Assembly: GCA_934597725.1 (NCBI GenBank)
Contig: CAKTSK010000008.1
Span: forward strand, 1 to 64,000
Direction: 5' to 3'
From: an uncultured Eubacteriales bacterium
GTDB taxonomy: Bacteria; Bacillota; Clostridia; Oscillospirales; Oscillospiraceae
DNA length: 64,000 nucleotides
The notes beneath the pieces were generated by a model, which made no database searches, was not told the origin of the DNA, and saw only the letters and a list, made by a program, of their open reading frames with translations. Of the stretch, positions 56,026 to 64,000 are shown piece after piece; the first letter of the stretch is position 1, and the number at the start of each line of letters is the position of its first letter. Both the position numbers and the translations under genes were made by a program.

Positions 56026-56484
56026 TCACTCCTTGTTCTTATCCTCGCTTGCCTGTTCCTCGCTTGTCTGTGTTTCGTCCGTCAGCTCCATGGCGAACTT
56101 GTCCCCGCAGTTGGGGCAGGTCACCTCTCCGATGTCCAGCACTTCCTCGCCAATGACGATGTCCTCGCCGCAGCTGGGACAGACGATCTCAAAAAAGGTA
56201 TCGTCGTCGTCATCGTCCAGAGAGGAGCAGCAGCAACCGCAGTCATCCTCGTTTTCCCATTCGTCGAAAACCAGTGTCTCCACATCCGACAGATCCTCTG
56301 CCATGGTGTCGATCTCGTCGGCGATGGCTTCCACCTCCACCTCCAGGTCCTCCACGGCAAACCCAACATCCTCCAGGATGTCAACGATCTTGCCAATGAG
56401 CTTGCCCTCCTTCGAGGACTCCTTGTCCAGGTCCAGGCCGTCAGCCAGGCCCTTCAGGTACGCAACTTTTTCCGAAATCGTCAT
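56026..56484 (-). CDS. CD1247-type protein with acidic linker and zinc ribbon
   Basis: 152 residues. The N-terminal domain (MTISEKVAYLKGLADGLDLD, about 1-70) is the helical CD1247-type domain of Clostridia. A very acidic stretch with DDCGCCC and six consecutive Asp follows, then a zinc ribbon (IVCPSCGEDIVIGEE ... VTCPNCGDKF, about 104-134) and a charged tail. The function is unknown; zinc or nucleic-acid binding is possible. AAAGGA is 11 bases before this ATG, whereas an ATG four codons earlier overlaps it. It lies 30 bases after efp in the same operon. Confidence 0.85.
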   Translation of the reverse strand: MTISEKVAYLKGLADGLDLDKESSKEGKLIGKIVDILEDVGFAVEDLEVEVEAIADEIDTMAEDLSDVETLVFDEWENEDDCGCCCSSLDDDDDDTFFEIVCPSCGEDIVIGEEVLDIGEVTCPNCGDKFAMELTDETQTSEEQASEDKNKE

Positions 56485-56514
56485 GTGGTAAACCATCCTT
56501 TCCCGTGCCGGGAC

Positions 56515-57078
56515 TCAGCCCTTGGCACGCTCCAGATACTCGCCGGTGCGGGTGTCGATCTTGATCTTGTCACCGGGGTTGATGAACAGAGGCACCTTCA
56601 CCTCGGCGCCGGTCTCCACCGTAGCGGGCTTGGTCACGTTGGTGGCCGTGTCGCCCTTGAAGCCGGGGTCGGTCTCGGTCACTTCCAGTTCGACAAAGGT
56701 GGGGGGGTCCACGGCGAAGACCTTGCCCTTGTAGCTGTTGACCTTGCAGGGCATATTTTCCTTGACGAAGCGGAAGCTGTCGCCGAGGATATCCGCAGAG
56801 ATGGGGATCATGTCATAGGTCTCCTGATCCATGAAGTAGTACAGGTCGCCGTCGTTGTAGCTGTACTCCATGTCCTTCTTCTCCACATAAGCATTCTCAA
56901 ACTTGGCCGTGGGGTTGAACGAGGTCTCGGTCACAGCGCCCGTGATCACGTTCTTCATCTTGGTGCGCACAAAGGCAGCGCCCTTGCCGGGCTTGACGTG
57001 CTGGAACTCCACCACCTGCATTACCTGGCCGTCCATCTCAAAGGTCACGCCATTCCGAAAATCGCCGGCAGAAATCAT
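56515..57078 (-). CDS. efp: Elongation factor P
   Basis: 187 residues in three beta-barrel domains. The tip loop [13 protein letters not shown] carries Lys near position 32, the site that is modified or left bare in EF-P; the C-terminal signature [19 protein letters not shown] closes the protein. It relieves ribosome stalling at polyproline. The start [10 protein letters not shown] is set by GGAGG at 9 bases; an ATG three codons earlier touches that site. No modification enzyme gene is in the window. Confidence 0.96.
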   Translation of the reverse strand: MISAGDFRNGVTFEMDGQVMQVVEFQHVKPGKGAAFVRTKMKNVITGAVTETSFNPTAKFENAYVEKKDMEYSYNDGDLYYFMDQETYDMIPISADILGDSFRFVKENMPCKVNSYKGKVFAVDPPTFVELEVTETDPGFKGDTATNVTKPATVETGAEVKVPLFINPGDKIKIDTRTGEYLERAKG

Positions 57079-57211
57079 AGTACTCATCCTCCAAACAAAA
57101 TTGTCCTGTCGGCGTACCGCCGACGGCTTCCATCTTCCGGTGTGGCCCGCGTTGGGCAACTCCCGTAAAAACAGCTGGGTATCAACCGTTTTCTTTTCAT
57201 AAGCGCATTCT

Positions 57212-57240
57212 ATTTTACAATACCTTGCACACTTTTGCAA
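57212..57240 (-). promoter_or_regulatory. Sigma-A promoter of efp
   Basis: Minus strand: TTGCAA, 17-base spacer, TAAAAT, about 130 bases before the efp ATG, directly after the stop of the endonuclease IV gene. Confidence 0.7.
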
Positions 57241-57271
57241 GGGATTTTCCCCCGGATGCCCTTTTTCCGGG

Positions 57272-58165
57272 TCATTTTCTTCCGTTTTTTTCAGGTTCTC
57301 CCTGCCCCGCCTGGGCCAGAGCCTGGAGATAGGCCTCCTTCATGGTCCGCGCGTCCCTGTCCTGGGTCCCGGCGCTCTCGCAGATCACCCGCGGCCCCCA
57401 GCCCCGGCGGGCGAGGGCGCGGCACAGGGGAAGGGGGTCGGGGCCGAAGTCGGGCTGGCCGAAGGTCAGGTGACGGGCCTCTCCGCCGCGCGGGGTGTAT
57501 TCGATTTTGGAAAAATGACTGTGGAAGCCCGCTGCCCGGTCTCCCAACTCCGCAGCCATGCGGTCCAGCATGTGCTCCACGGCCTCTTCCCCGTCCAGAA
57601 CGCCCAGAGAGCGAGCATACAGGTGGCCGAAGTCCACGCAGGGCAGCAGCCGGTCCGCCGCCGTGCAGAGAGACAGCACTTCCTCCAAGTCCCCCAACTG
57701 GTTGATCTTGCCCATGGTCTCCGGGCACAGAAGGAGGCCGGCGTAGCCTTCCTCGTCGCACCGGCGGCGGATGTCCTGAAAGAACCCCCGGGCCGTGTGC
57801 AGGGCTTCCGCCCGGGTGCGCTTTTGCAGCGCGCCGGTGTGGATCACCACCCGGTCCGCCCCCATCCACTGGGCCACCCGGCAGGCGTCCAGCACATACT
57901 TCGCCGTTTTGGCCTGGCTGTCCGGGTCGGGATTGGCGGGGTTCACAAAATAAGGGGCGTGCAGGGAGAGGGCGATGCCCGCCTGGGCCGCCGCCTGTCC
58001 GATGGCCCGGGCGGTGGCCTCCCCCACCGTGACGCCTTTGCCGCACTGATACTCATAGGCATCCAACCCCTGCTCCTGCAGCCACCGGGGCATGTCCTTG
58101 GACTGCTTTTTCCCCGCAGCGTAAAAGGCTTCCGGGTTGCCGGCAGTGCCGAACAAGGCCCTCAT
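57272..58165 (-). CDS. Endonuclease IV-like (TIM barrel) protein
   Basis: 297 residues. The Zn ligands of endonuclease IV are recognisable in order: [38 protein letters not shown] and ICESAG. It should cut DNA at abasic sites. It lacks some of the family's exact signature wording, and such divergent copies are often annotated only as TIM-barrel proteins. It overlaps yqeG by four bases. Confidence 0.82.
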   Translation of the reverse strand: MRALFGTAGNPEAFYAAGKKQSKDMPRWLQEQGLDAYEYQCGKGVTVGEATARAIGQAAAQAGIALSLHAPYFVNPANPDPDSQAKTAKYVLDACRVAQWMGADRVVIHTGALQKRTRAEALHTARGFFQDIRRRCDEEGYAGLLLCPETMGKINQLGDLEEVLSLCTAADRLLPCVDFGHLYARSLGVLDGEEAVEHMLDRMAAELGDRAAGFHSHFSKIEYTPRGGEARHLTFGQPDFGPDPLPLCRALARRGWGPRVICESAGTQDRDARTMKEAYLQALAQAGQGEPEKNGRK

Positions 58166-58665
58166 AGGGTCCCTCCCGGCTGCGCCCCCACCCGGAAGGG
58201 GGTCTCGATGCCATAGCGGATGGCCCGGAACACGGTGCCGAAGCGGATGGGATGGACCAGCAGCGGCAGGACCCCGGCGTTGTTGCCGCCCCAGATGTCG
58301 GTAAAGATCTGGTCGCCCACGATGGCCGTCTCTGCCGGTGTCACGCCCATGCGGTCCATGGCCCGCCGGAAGCCGCCGGACTTGGGCTTGCCCGCGTGGC
58401 CCTCATAGGGGATCCCCAGGGCCTCGGCAAAGCGCTGGGCCCGGCCGGGTTTTCTGCTGTTGGAGAGCAGAAACAGCGTGACCCCTGCCGCCGCCATGGC
58501 CGCCTGCCAGTCCCGCACCGGCTGGGTGGGCAGCTGGACCCCATAGGGGACCAGAGTGTTGTCCAGGTCGGCCAAGAGGAGCCGGATGCCTCTGGCCCGG
58601 AGCCGGGCCGGGTCGATGGCGTAGATGCTGTCAAAGTAAAATGCTGGTACCAAAGGAAATTTCAC
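58162..58665 (-). CDS. YqeG-family HAD phosphatase (IIIA)
   Basis: 167 residues. HAD motifs are LLLADLDNTLVPYG (motif I, DxDxT, about 31-44), LFLLSNSRK (motif II), HAGKPKSGGF (motif III Lys) and IVGDQIFTDIWGGN (motif IV). YqeG/GEP4-like enzymes include phosphatidylglycerophosphate phosphatase; the exact substrate is unknown. The start is GTG with GAAGG seven bases upstream. Confidence 0.88.
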   Translation of the reverse strand: MKFPLVPAFYFDSIYAIDPARLRARGIRLLLADLDNTLVPYGVQLPTQPVRDWQAAMAAAGVTLFLLSNSRKPGRAQRFAEALGIPYEGHAGKPKSGGFRRAMDRMGVTPAETAIVGDQIFTDIWGGNNAGVLPLLVHPIRFGTVFRAIRYGIETPFRVGAQPGGTL

Positions 58666-58742
58666 CGTTTCACCTTCTAAAGGCCCTCCTGACCACATAG
58701 TCTGAGAGCAGACTTCTGGTGTTCGGGGCAGACTGTCCCCTG

Positions 58743-58771
58743 ATTATACACGAAGGAGAACCAATGGACAA
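58743..58771 (-). promoter_or_regulatory. Promoter of yqeG inside the divergent gene start
   Basis: Minus strand: TTGTCC, 17-base spacer, TATAAT. The -35 hexamer covers the first codons of the plus-strand gene at 58764, and the spacer covers its ribosome site. The leader contains the hairpin AGTCTG-CTCT-CAGACT. Confidence 0.55.
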
Positions 58772-59567
58772 GGGGGTCAATTTCATGACACATGCTTCCC
58801 TGCGGCAATTCCTGCTCACGCCGCCCCAACAGCTGTCCCAGGCCCGGACCTGGGGCTTGCCCATCGGCCACATGGCCTATCGTCTGGACGAGGAGGGACA
58901 GCTCCGCCAGGCCCCGCTGCCGGCCGAGGTCCAGGGCGGGCTGATGCTGGTGGGGGCCGACCAAAGCCCCGTGGGCCGCTCTGACCCGCGCCGGGCCGTG
59001 CGGGAGATCCTGTCGGTGTGCCAGGCGCGGAGGTTCGGCGGGGTGATCCTGGACCTGGAACAGCCCCCCACCCGCTTCCTGGCCCAGCTGATCCAGGGGT
59101 TGGAGGAGGGCCTGTCCCTCCGCAAGCGGACCCTGTTCCTGCCGGAAGCGTATGGGAACTATGCCCGCCGGGCCACCCTTTACCTCTCCTCTGCCCTGTC
59201 GGGCGGCTCGCTGCGGCAGCGGCTGGAGCGGGCGGCGGACACCTATGGGGCCCAGCGGCTGGTCCTGTGCCTGCACCGGGCCCGGGACGACTTCTTCCTG
59301 CCCTCTGTCAAGGGACGGGGCCGCCCCATTTCTCAGGAAAAGCTGGACCAGCTGCTCCGCCGGATGCACCCCTCCGTCTTTTTCTCTCAGGACCTGTGCG
59401 CCCACTATTTTACTTACATGAGCCGGGAGACCGGCGCCCACTTCGTCCTGTTCGACGACGCGGAAAGTCTGGTCAAAAAGCGCGCCATCGCCCAGGAAGC
59501 CGGGATCACCCGCTTCTTTCTCCTGTACCCGGAAGTGGCGGATTTCCTCCCCGCCCTCACCGCATGA
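58764..59567 (+). CDS. Uncharacterised protein
   Basis: 267 residues, no signal peptide and no membrane helix. Alternating strand/helix segments (GGLMLVGAD, GGVILDLEQPPTRF, RTLFLPEAYG, QRLVLCLHRARDDFFLP, AHFVLFDDAESLVKKR, ITRFFLLYPEVADFL) suggest a TIM-barrel-like fold. LDLEQ and FLPEAYG could carry acidic catalytic residues as in glycosidase-like barrels, but I recognise no family. The ATG follows GAAGGAG. It is single, ending at a hairpin shared with the convergent lipoprotein gene. Confidence 0.75.
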   Translation: MDKGVNFMTHASLRQFLLTPPQQLSQARTWGLPIGHMAYRLDEEGQLRQAPLPAEVQGGLMLVGADQSPVGRSDPRRAVREILSVCQARRFGGVILDLEQPPTRFLAQLIQGLEEGLSLRKRTLFLPEAYGNYARRATLYLSSALSGGSLRQRLERAADTYGAQRLVLCLHRARDDFFLPSVKGRGRPISQEKLDQLLRRMHPSVFFSQDLCAHYFTYMSRETGAHFVLFDDAESLVKKRAIAQEAGITRFFLLYPEVADFLPALTA

Positions 59568-59608
59568 AGGGCCGCGCCGGGAGGCGAGACCTTCCCCAGA
59601 GAACACAA

Positions 59609-59640
59609 CAGAGGGAGCCGGCTGGCTCCCTCTGGTTTGC
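59609..59640. terminator. Hairpin between convergent genes
   Basis: A perfect 11-base stem (CAGAGGGAGCC and complement) with loop GGCT, followed by moderately T-rich sequence on both strands. It probably ends both transcripts. Confidence 0.65.
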
Positions 59641-59671
59641 TTCTGTTGTGCGCACTTTGTTGGTCGGGCCA

Positions 59672-60739
59672 TCATCTCCGGATCAGGGTGAGGACCAGAG
59701 CGGCCTCATCGGCGGCGTTCAAGGCAAGGTAGCTTCCGTCAGGTGTGGTGCTGCCAAGCACATAGAGCGTCTCCTTCTCCCCCTTGATGGTCTGGGGGGC
59801 GCCGGTGGCCTGCCGGACCTGAATGGCGGTTTGCTCGTTGAGATAGAGGGTGCCGCCGGCATAGCTCCAGGAGAACAGATGGAGGCTTTCGTCCTCATTG
59901 ACCACGGTGGTCTCTCCGTCGGCGTAGTCGAACACAAAGACTTGCTGGCCCATCACGCCCTGCTGCGCGAGGGAATACAGACAACGGTCCCGGTCTGCGA
60001 TGACCTGGAAGAGGGCGTTCCCCTTCTCCAGCGGGATCTCCTGCAAGACCTTTTGGGCGGCCAGATCAAAGACCTGGATCACGGTCTGGTCTCCCTTTTC
60101 CACCCCATAGGCACAGACCCCGTCCACGACGTTGGCTCTGGCGAGGGGAACGGCCTTCTCTGCCACAGGAACAAGGGCGTTCTCTGCCGTCTGATACCCC
60201 TGGATGGATGCCATTTCCCCGGCGGTACAATACCAGGTGAGGTACTTCCCGTCGCTTTGCAGCAGGATGTCTCCTGCCTCCTGATCATACTGCTCGATGA
60301 CCTGGACTTCCTTGGTGGCCAGATCCAGCTTTTCTATCGTCTGTTGTCCTCCCTCTGTGCGGACCCAAAAGACGCCGTCGGCCACCGCTTCCAGCTCGTT
60401 GAGGAAAAAGCCCTCCTCGTTGGTCTCTTCGTATACGACCGTCTCCTTCTCAGAGGCCAGGTCGTAGGCACAGAGTTTCACAGCGCGCAGCGCCTGCTGG
60501 GCCATGGGAACCTCCTGCGCCAACAGGTAAAACACCGTGTTCTCATTGGCTGCAATGTCCCCTGCGATCCATCCCTCTTCCAGGGAGAGCGGGATCTCCT
60601 GAACGCTGTCTTTCGTTTCCTGTGTCTGCTGCTCCTGCTGCGGTTCCGCGCCCTTGGCCGGGGTACACCCGGAGATCAACAGGCTTGCGGCAAGCAGAAG
60701 GCATAGGGTACCCAAAAGGGTTCTGATCTGCTTTCTCAT
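59672..60739 (-). CDS. Lipoprotein with beta-propeller-like repeats
   Basis: 355 residues. The lipobox LLISGCT near residue 25 anchors it outside. A Gln/Glu-rich linker (about 30-45) is followed by six or seven strand-rich repeats such as VFYLLAQEV, VFWVRTEGG, YLTWYCTAG and LYVLGSTTPDGSYLAL, the pattern of a DUF5050/WD-like propeller. It may bind a ligand or protein at the cell surface. The ATG follows CAGGAGG. The region upstream is a leader with several perfect hairpins. Confidence 0.8.
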   Translation of the reverse strand: MRKQIRTLLGTLCLLLAASLLISGCTPAKGAEPQQEQQTQETKDSVQEIPLSLEEGWIAGDIAANENTVFYLLAQEVPMAQQALRAVKLCAYDLASEKETVVYEETNEEGFFLNELEAVADGVFWVRTEGGQQTIEKLDLATKEVQVIEQYDQEAGDILLQSDGKYLTWYCTAGEMASIQGYQTAENALVPVAEKAVPLARANVVDGVCAYGVEKGDQTVIQVFDLAAQKVLQEIPLEKGNALFQVIADRDRCLYSLAQQGVMGQQVFVFDYADGETTVVNEDESLHLFSWSYAGGTLYLNEQTAIQVRQATGAPQTIKGEKETLYVLGSTTPDGSYLALNAADEAALVLTLIRR

Positions 60740-60772
60740 GGGAAACCTCCTGAAATAAACGTCATGGTCATT

Positions 60773-60938
60773 TCTGTTTGATCCGCACCGGTCAAACAGA
60801 CGTTCTCTGTTCCAATGGCGTGGGAGCAGAACTGGCGCATAAGACACCACGCCGTGCAGCTTATGCGCTCCGGGAACGCCAAGGGACTCGCCTTCCCCAT
60901 CGGGGTATGGCGTACGGATGACCGGGCAGTTCCCTGCC
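60773..60938 (-). ncRNA. Candidate structured leader RNA upstream of the lipoprotein
   Basis: Four stems in a row, read on the minus strand: GGCAG-GGAA-CTGCC (a GNRA tetraloop), CCCC-GAT-GGGG, GCGCATAAG with CTTATGCGC (9 bases, inner CAC-GGC-GTG), and TCTGTTTGA with TCAAACAGA (9 bases). The last lies about 34 bases before the ATG. I match none to a known riboswitch core. A short open frame also runs through the region, so a decayed gene is an alternative. The rest of the 410-base gap (60939-61105) is A+T-rich, without a clear promoter. Confidence 0.45.
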
Positions 60939-61105
60939 ATAGTGCCTCTCGAAAGTTTTTCTCATCTTACGCCCCCCTTGCAAGATAAAATTTCAAGTAT
61001 TCTTCCACTTTGAGAATCTATTTTATAACAGCATAACACAGCGACGAAAAAAAACAATAGGGTCTAATAAAAATTGTGCATTTTGTATATACTAAGTTAT
61101 CCATC

Positions 61106-61142
61106 AAAAAACCCCGTCCGACGATCCTCGGACGGGGTTTTT
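61106..61142 (-). terminator. Terminator of rpsU
   Basis: A perfect stem (AAAAACCCCGTCCGA and complement) with loop CGATCC and T-runs on both sides. Confidence 0.92.
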
Positions 61143-61149
61143 CAAGCTA

Positions 61150-61332
61150 TCAATAATACTTTTTGCGGTTCTTCCGCGCTGCCTCAGACTTCTTGCGGCG
61201 CTTCACGCTGGGGCTCTCATAGTGCTCTCTTTTCCGCACCTCAGCCAGGACGCCAGACTTGGCACAGCTGCGCTTAAACCGCTTCAGAGCGCTTTCCAGA
61301 GATTCATTCTCTCTCACATGGATTTCAGACAT
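61150..61332 (-). CDS. rpsU: 30S ribosomal protein bS21
   Basis: 60 residues, [20 protein letters not shown], then a long basic helix ending [16 protein letters not shown]. It binds near the 3' end of 16S rRNA and helps pair it with messenger ribosome sites. The ATG follows GGGAGGG; an upstream in-frame extension is rejected. It has its own consensus promoter and terminator. Confidence 0.96.
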   Translation of the reverse strand: MSEIHVRENESLESALKRFKRSCAKSGVLAEVRKREHYESPSVKRRKKSEAARKNRKKYY

Positions 61333-61413
61333 TCGTTTTCCCTCCCTCCGAAGTGGTGGACTCGATCTTCCACGCACCAAAGGGCCATCGTAAAATATGG
61401 CTTTAACAGTGGT

Positions 61414-61442
61414 ATTATATGCAATTTCTATGGAATTGTCAA
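61414..61442 (-). promoter_or_regulatory. Consensus promoter of rpsU
   Basis: Minus strand: perfect TTGACA, 17-base spacer, perfect TATAAT. Confidence 0.93.
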
Positions 61443-61493
61443 GGGATGCTTTTGATTTTTTCCCCGAAATCCGAATTTTTTGTCCGATCCCTC

Positions 61494-63917
61494 TCAGGCC
61501 TTGGGCTTCAGGATGAGGTTGATCAGCTTGTCGGGCACATGGATGACCTTCACCAGGTCCTTTCCTTCCATGAGCTTGGCGATCTTGTTCTCGCCCTTGA
61601 CCACCTCCAGCACGGCCTCCTGGTCGCTGCCGGTGGGCACGGTGACGGTGGTCTTCAGCTTGCCGCCCACCTGGACGGCGATGGTGACCTCAGAGGCCAC
61701 GGTCTTGCTCTCGTCATAGACCGGCCAGGAAGAGGTGCTGGCCATGCCGGCAAAGCCCAGCTGCTCCCACAGCTCGTCGGCCATGTGGGGCGCGAAGGGA
61801 GACAGCAGCTGCAGCAGGGTCTGGAACTCCGCCTTGTTCACGCCCTTGTCGTAGAACTGGTTGGTGAGGGTCATCAGGGCCGCAATGGCCGTGTTGAACT
61901 TCATGCTCTCGATGTCGTCGGAGACCTTCTTGATGGTCTTATGGATGAGGGCCTCGTTGTCCTTGCCGTAGCTGTCGGCGGGGGTGAGCTGCTCGGTCAG
62001 GTTCCAGATCCGGTCCAGGAAGCGCTTGCAGCCCTTCACGGCGTTGTCGGACCAAGCCGCGGCTTTCTCAAAGTCGCCGATGAACATGATGTACATCCGC
62101 ATGGTGTCTGCGCCGTACTGGGCCACCACGTCGTTGGGGTTGACCACGTTGCCCCGGCTCTTGGACATCTTCTCGCCGCCCTCGCCCAGGATCATGCCGT
62201 GGCTGGTGCGCTTGTGGTAAGGCTCGGGGAAGGGCACCACGCCCAGGTCATAGAGGAACTTGTGCCAGAAGCGGGAGTAGAGCAGGTGCAGGGTGGTGTG
62301 CTCCATGCCGCCGTTGTACCAGTCCACCTGGCCCCAGTAGTTCAGGGCTTCCTTGGAGGCCAGCGCCTGGTCGTTGTGGGGGTCCATATACCGCAGGAAA
62401 TACCAGGAGGAACCCGCCCACTGGGGCATGGTATCGGTCTCCCGCTGGGCCGGGCCGCCGCAGCAGGGGCAGGTGGTGTTCACCCAGTCGGTCATGGGGG
62501 CCAGGGGGGACTCGCCGTTGTCCGTGGGTTCGTAGCTCTCCACCTCCGGCAGCAGCAGGGGCAGCTGCTCCTCCGGCAGGGGGACCCAGCCACACTTGTC
62601 GCAGTGGACCAGGGGGATGGGCTCGCCCCAGTACCGCTGGCGGGAGAAGACCCAGTCCCGGAGCTTATAGTTGACCTTCTCGTGGCCGATGCCCTTTTCC
62701 TCCAGCCACTTCTTCATGGCGGGGATGGCGTCCTTGACGGTCATGCCGTTGAGGAAGTCGGAGTTGACCATGATGCCGGTGTCGTCCTTGAGGGTAAAGG
62801 CTTCCTTTTCAATGTCGCCGCCCTGGACCACCTCGACGATCTCACAGCCGAACTTCTTGGCAAACGCCCAGTCGCGGTCGTCGTGGGCGGGCACGGCCAT
62901 GATGGCGCCGGTGCCGTAAGAGACCAGGACGTAATCAGAGATGAAAATGGGGATCTGCTTGCCGTTGACGGGGTTGATGCCCATGACGCCGTCCAGCTTC
63001 ACGCCGGTCTTTTCCTTCACCAGCTCGGTGCGCTCAAAGTCGGACTTGCGGGCAGCGGCCTCCACATAGTCGGCCACCTGATCCCAGTTGGCCAGGGCGC
63101 CCTTCCACTTCTCGATGTAGGGATGCTCGGGCGAGAGGACCATGTAGGTGGCGCCGAAGAGGGTGTCCGGCCGGGTGGTGTACACCACCAGATCATCCCC
63201 CTGGGTGGTCTGGAAGGTCACCTCTGCGCCGGTGGAGCGGCCGATCCAGTTCTTCTGCTGGGTCTTGACCCGCTCGATGAAGTCCACCTGGTCCAGGTCG
63301 TCGATGAGGCGCTGGGCGTATTCGGTGATCTTCAGCATCCACTGGCTCTTTTCCTTCCGAATGACCTCGGAACCGCAGCGCTCGCACACGCCGTTGACCA
63401 CTTCTTCGTTGGCCAGCACGCACTTGCAGGAGGTACACCAGTTGACCGGCATGGAGGTCTTGTAGGCCAGCCCCTTCTTGAACAGCTGCAGGAAGATCCA
63501 CTGGGTCCACTTGTAGTAGTTGGGGTCGGTGGTGTCCACCACCCGGTCCCAGTCGAAGGAATAGCCCAGCATCTTCAGCTGCTTGGTGAAGTTGGCGATG
63601 TTGTCGTGGGTGACCTTGGCCGGGTGGATGTGGTTCTTGATGGCATAGTTCTCCGTGGGCAGGCCGAAGGCGTCGTAGCCCATGGGGAAGAGGACATTGT
63701 AGCCGTCCATCCGGCGCTTGCGGGCCACCACGTCCATGGCGGTGTAGGGCCGGGCGTGGCCCACATGCAGGCCCTGGCCGGAGGGATAGGGGAACTCTAC
63801 CAGGGCATAGAACTTGGGCTTGTCCCCGCCGGTCTCGGCGTGGTAACAGTTCTCCTTGGTCCAGCGGTCCTGCCATTTGCGTTCGATGCGGTTAAACTCG
63901 TATTTCAATCTGATCAC
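61494..63917 (-). CDS. leuS: Leucyl-tRNA synthetase
   Basis: 807 residues. The class I motifs are [10 protein letters not shown] (HIGH, about 50) and [13 protein letters not shown] (KMSKS); the CP1 editing domain lies between (about 220-400, with [12 protein letters not shown]), and a cysteine-rich zinc insertion (CDKCGW, CPCCGG) is present. A C-terminal anticodon-binding domain ends [11 protein letters not shown] chose GTG at 63917, with AGGAAAG upstream; a TTG three codons later is possible. It charges tRNA-Leu. No T-box leader lies between it and the upstream gene, so control is from further upstream. Confidence 0.96.
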   Translation of the reverse strand: MIRLKYEFNRIERKWQDRWTKENCYHAETGGDKPKFYALVEFPYPSGQGLHVGHARPYTAMDVVARKRRMDGYNVLFPMGYDAFGLPTENYAIKNHIHPAKVTHDNIANFTKQLKMLGYSFDWDRVVDTTDPNYYKWTQWIFLQLFKKGLAYKTSMPVNWCTSCKCVLANEEVVNGVCERCGSEVIRKEKSQWMLKITEYAQRLIDDLDQVDFIERVKTQQKNWIGRSTGAEVTFQTTQGDDLVVYTTRPDTLFGATYMVLSPEHPYIEKWKGALANWDQVADYVEAAARKSDFERTELVKEKTGVKLDGVMGINPVNGKQIPIFISDYVLVSYGTGAIMAVPAHDDRDWAFAKKFGCEIVEVVQGGDIEKEAFTLKDDTGIMVNSDFLNGMTVKDAIPAMKKWLEEKGIGHEKVNYKLRDWVFSRQRYWGEPIPLVHCDKCGWVPLPEEQLPLLLPEVESYEPTDNGESPLAPMTDWVNTTCPCCGGPAQRETDTMPQWAGSSWYFLRYMDPHNDQALASKEALNYWGQVDWYNGGMEHTTLHLLYSRFWHKFLYDLGVVPFPEPYHKRTSHGMILGEGGEKMSKSRGNVVNPNDVVAQYGADTMRMYIMFIGDFEKAAAWSDNAVKGCKRFLDRIWNLTEQLTPADSYGKDNEALIHKTIKKVSDDIESMKFNTAIAALMTLTNQFYDKGVNKAEFQTLLQLLSPFAPHMADELWEQLGFAGMASTSSWPVYDESKTVASEVTIAVQVGGKLKTTVTVPTGSDQEAVLEVVKGENKIAKLMEGKDLVKVIHVPDKLINLILKPKA

Positions 63918-63943
63918 ACTTTCCTGTTTTTTCTTCTGTACGC

Positions 63944-64000
63944 TTACGATTCGGGCTGGAGGACCCGGCTCAGGTCCACGGCCACGGCATCCTCCCACAG
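63944..64000 (-). CDS. rsfS: C-terminus of probable ribosomal silencing factor RsfS (partial)
   Basis: Eighteen codons, [18 protein letters not shown], then TAA, 26 bases before leuS. LW-x-DA near the end is typical of RsfS/Iojap proteins (LExLWxDA), and rsfS is a common neighbour of leuS-type genes in Clostridia. The rest lies outside the window, so the call is tentative. Confidence 0.45.
   Translation of the reverse strand: MWEDAVAVDLSRVLQPES

Noticed and set aside
60740..60940. In-frame N-terminal extension of the lipoprotein through the leader region
   Set aside because: The lipobox and the CAGGAGG site fix the start at 60739; the extension would bury the signal peptide.
63918..64000. 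Upstream extension of leuS to the window edge
   Set aside because: LeuS normally begins at the KYEFNRIE region; the upstream DNA encodes a different frame ending in TAA that fits the tail of rsfS.

Overview
The window is one continuous stretch of bacterial chromosome, G+C-rich by eye and densely packed with genes on both strands. I see no insertion sequence, prophage, CRISPR array or rRNA. The gene set points to a spore-forming Clostridia member of the Oscillospiraceae type (Flavonifractor/Lawsonibacter-like). The evidence is GerW, a SpoIVFB-like protease, an IspH-ribosomal S1 fusion, S-layer-homology (SLH) proteins, a CD1247-type protein, a membrane pyrophosphatase and near-consensus sigma-A promoters. 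The genus is inference.

Layout. 1-8.4 kb (minus): start of a rubredoxin-domain protein, comEC-holA-rnmV, an iron alcohol dehydrogenase, a plus-strand tRNA-Arg(CCG), a zinc phospholipase C-like protein, and ychF-SDR. 9.1-14.6 kb (plus): trmL, then the lower-glycolysis run pgk-tpiA-gpmI-eno. 14.7-18.1 kb: two convergent secreted SLH proteins. 18.3-26.3 kb (minus): yebC, Nif3-trmK, a DUF1858 protein, then a tightly overlapping operon RpiR regulator-flavoprotein-cmk-plsC-ispH/rpsA. 26.5-32.6 kb (minus): site-2 protease-scpA-scpB-DUF2953-gerW-dacF-rluB, and a separate SpoIVFA/SpoIVFB-like pair. 32.7-35.5 kb (plus): tRNA-Pro(CGG), guanine deaminase, AI-2E family permease. 35.7-41.6 kb (plus): a dlt-like surface-polymer modification operon. 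41.8-43.1 kb (minus): MATE transporter. 43.3-49.9 kb (plus): trkA, two tandem trkH genes and hppA. 50.1-54.0 kb: Fur-family regulator with an operator, a CofE-like protein on the other strand, and znuA-znuC-znuB. 54.1-55.9 kb (plus): PadR regulator with two membrane proteins. 56.0-64.0 kb: efp-CD1247, yqeG-endonuclease IV, an unknown gene, a lipoprotein with a structured leader, rpsU, leuS, and the tail of a probable rsfS.

How the genes work together. Most are housekeeping: central carbon flow, tRNA and ribosome function, chromosome condensation, cell wall and sporulation. The accessory interest lies in four blocks. The dlt-like operon includes a GNAT gene and a fusion of an SGNH domain with a polysaccharide deacetylase. 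The K+ block pairs duplicated TrkH channels with a K+-stimulated, probably Na+-pumping pyrophosphatase. The zinc-uptake locus encloses an unexplained F420-ligase-like gene. The PadR operon has a palindromic operator over its own -10 box.

Starts were placed by ribosome-binding-site spacing, so several genes begin with GTG or TTG. All functional calls come from reading motifs; no database search was possible.
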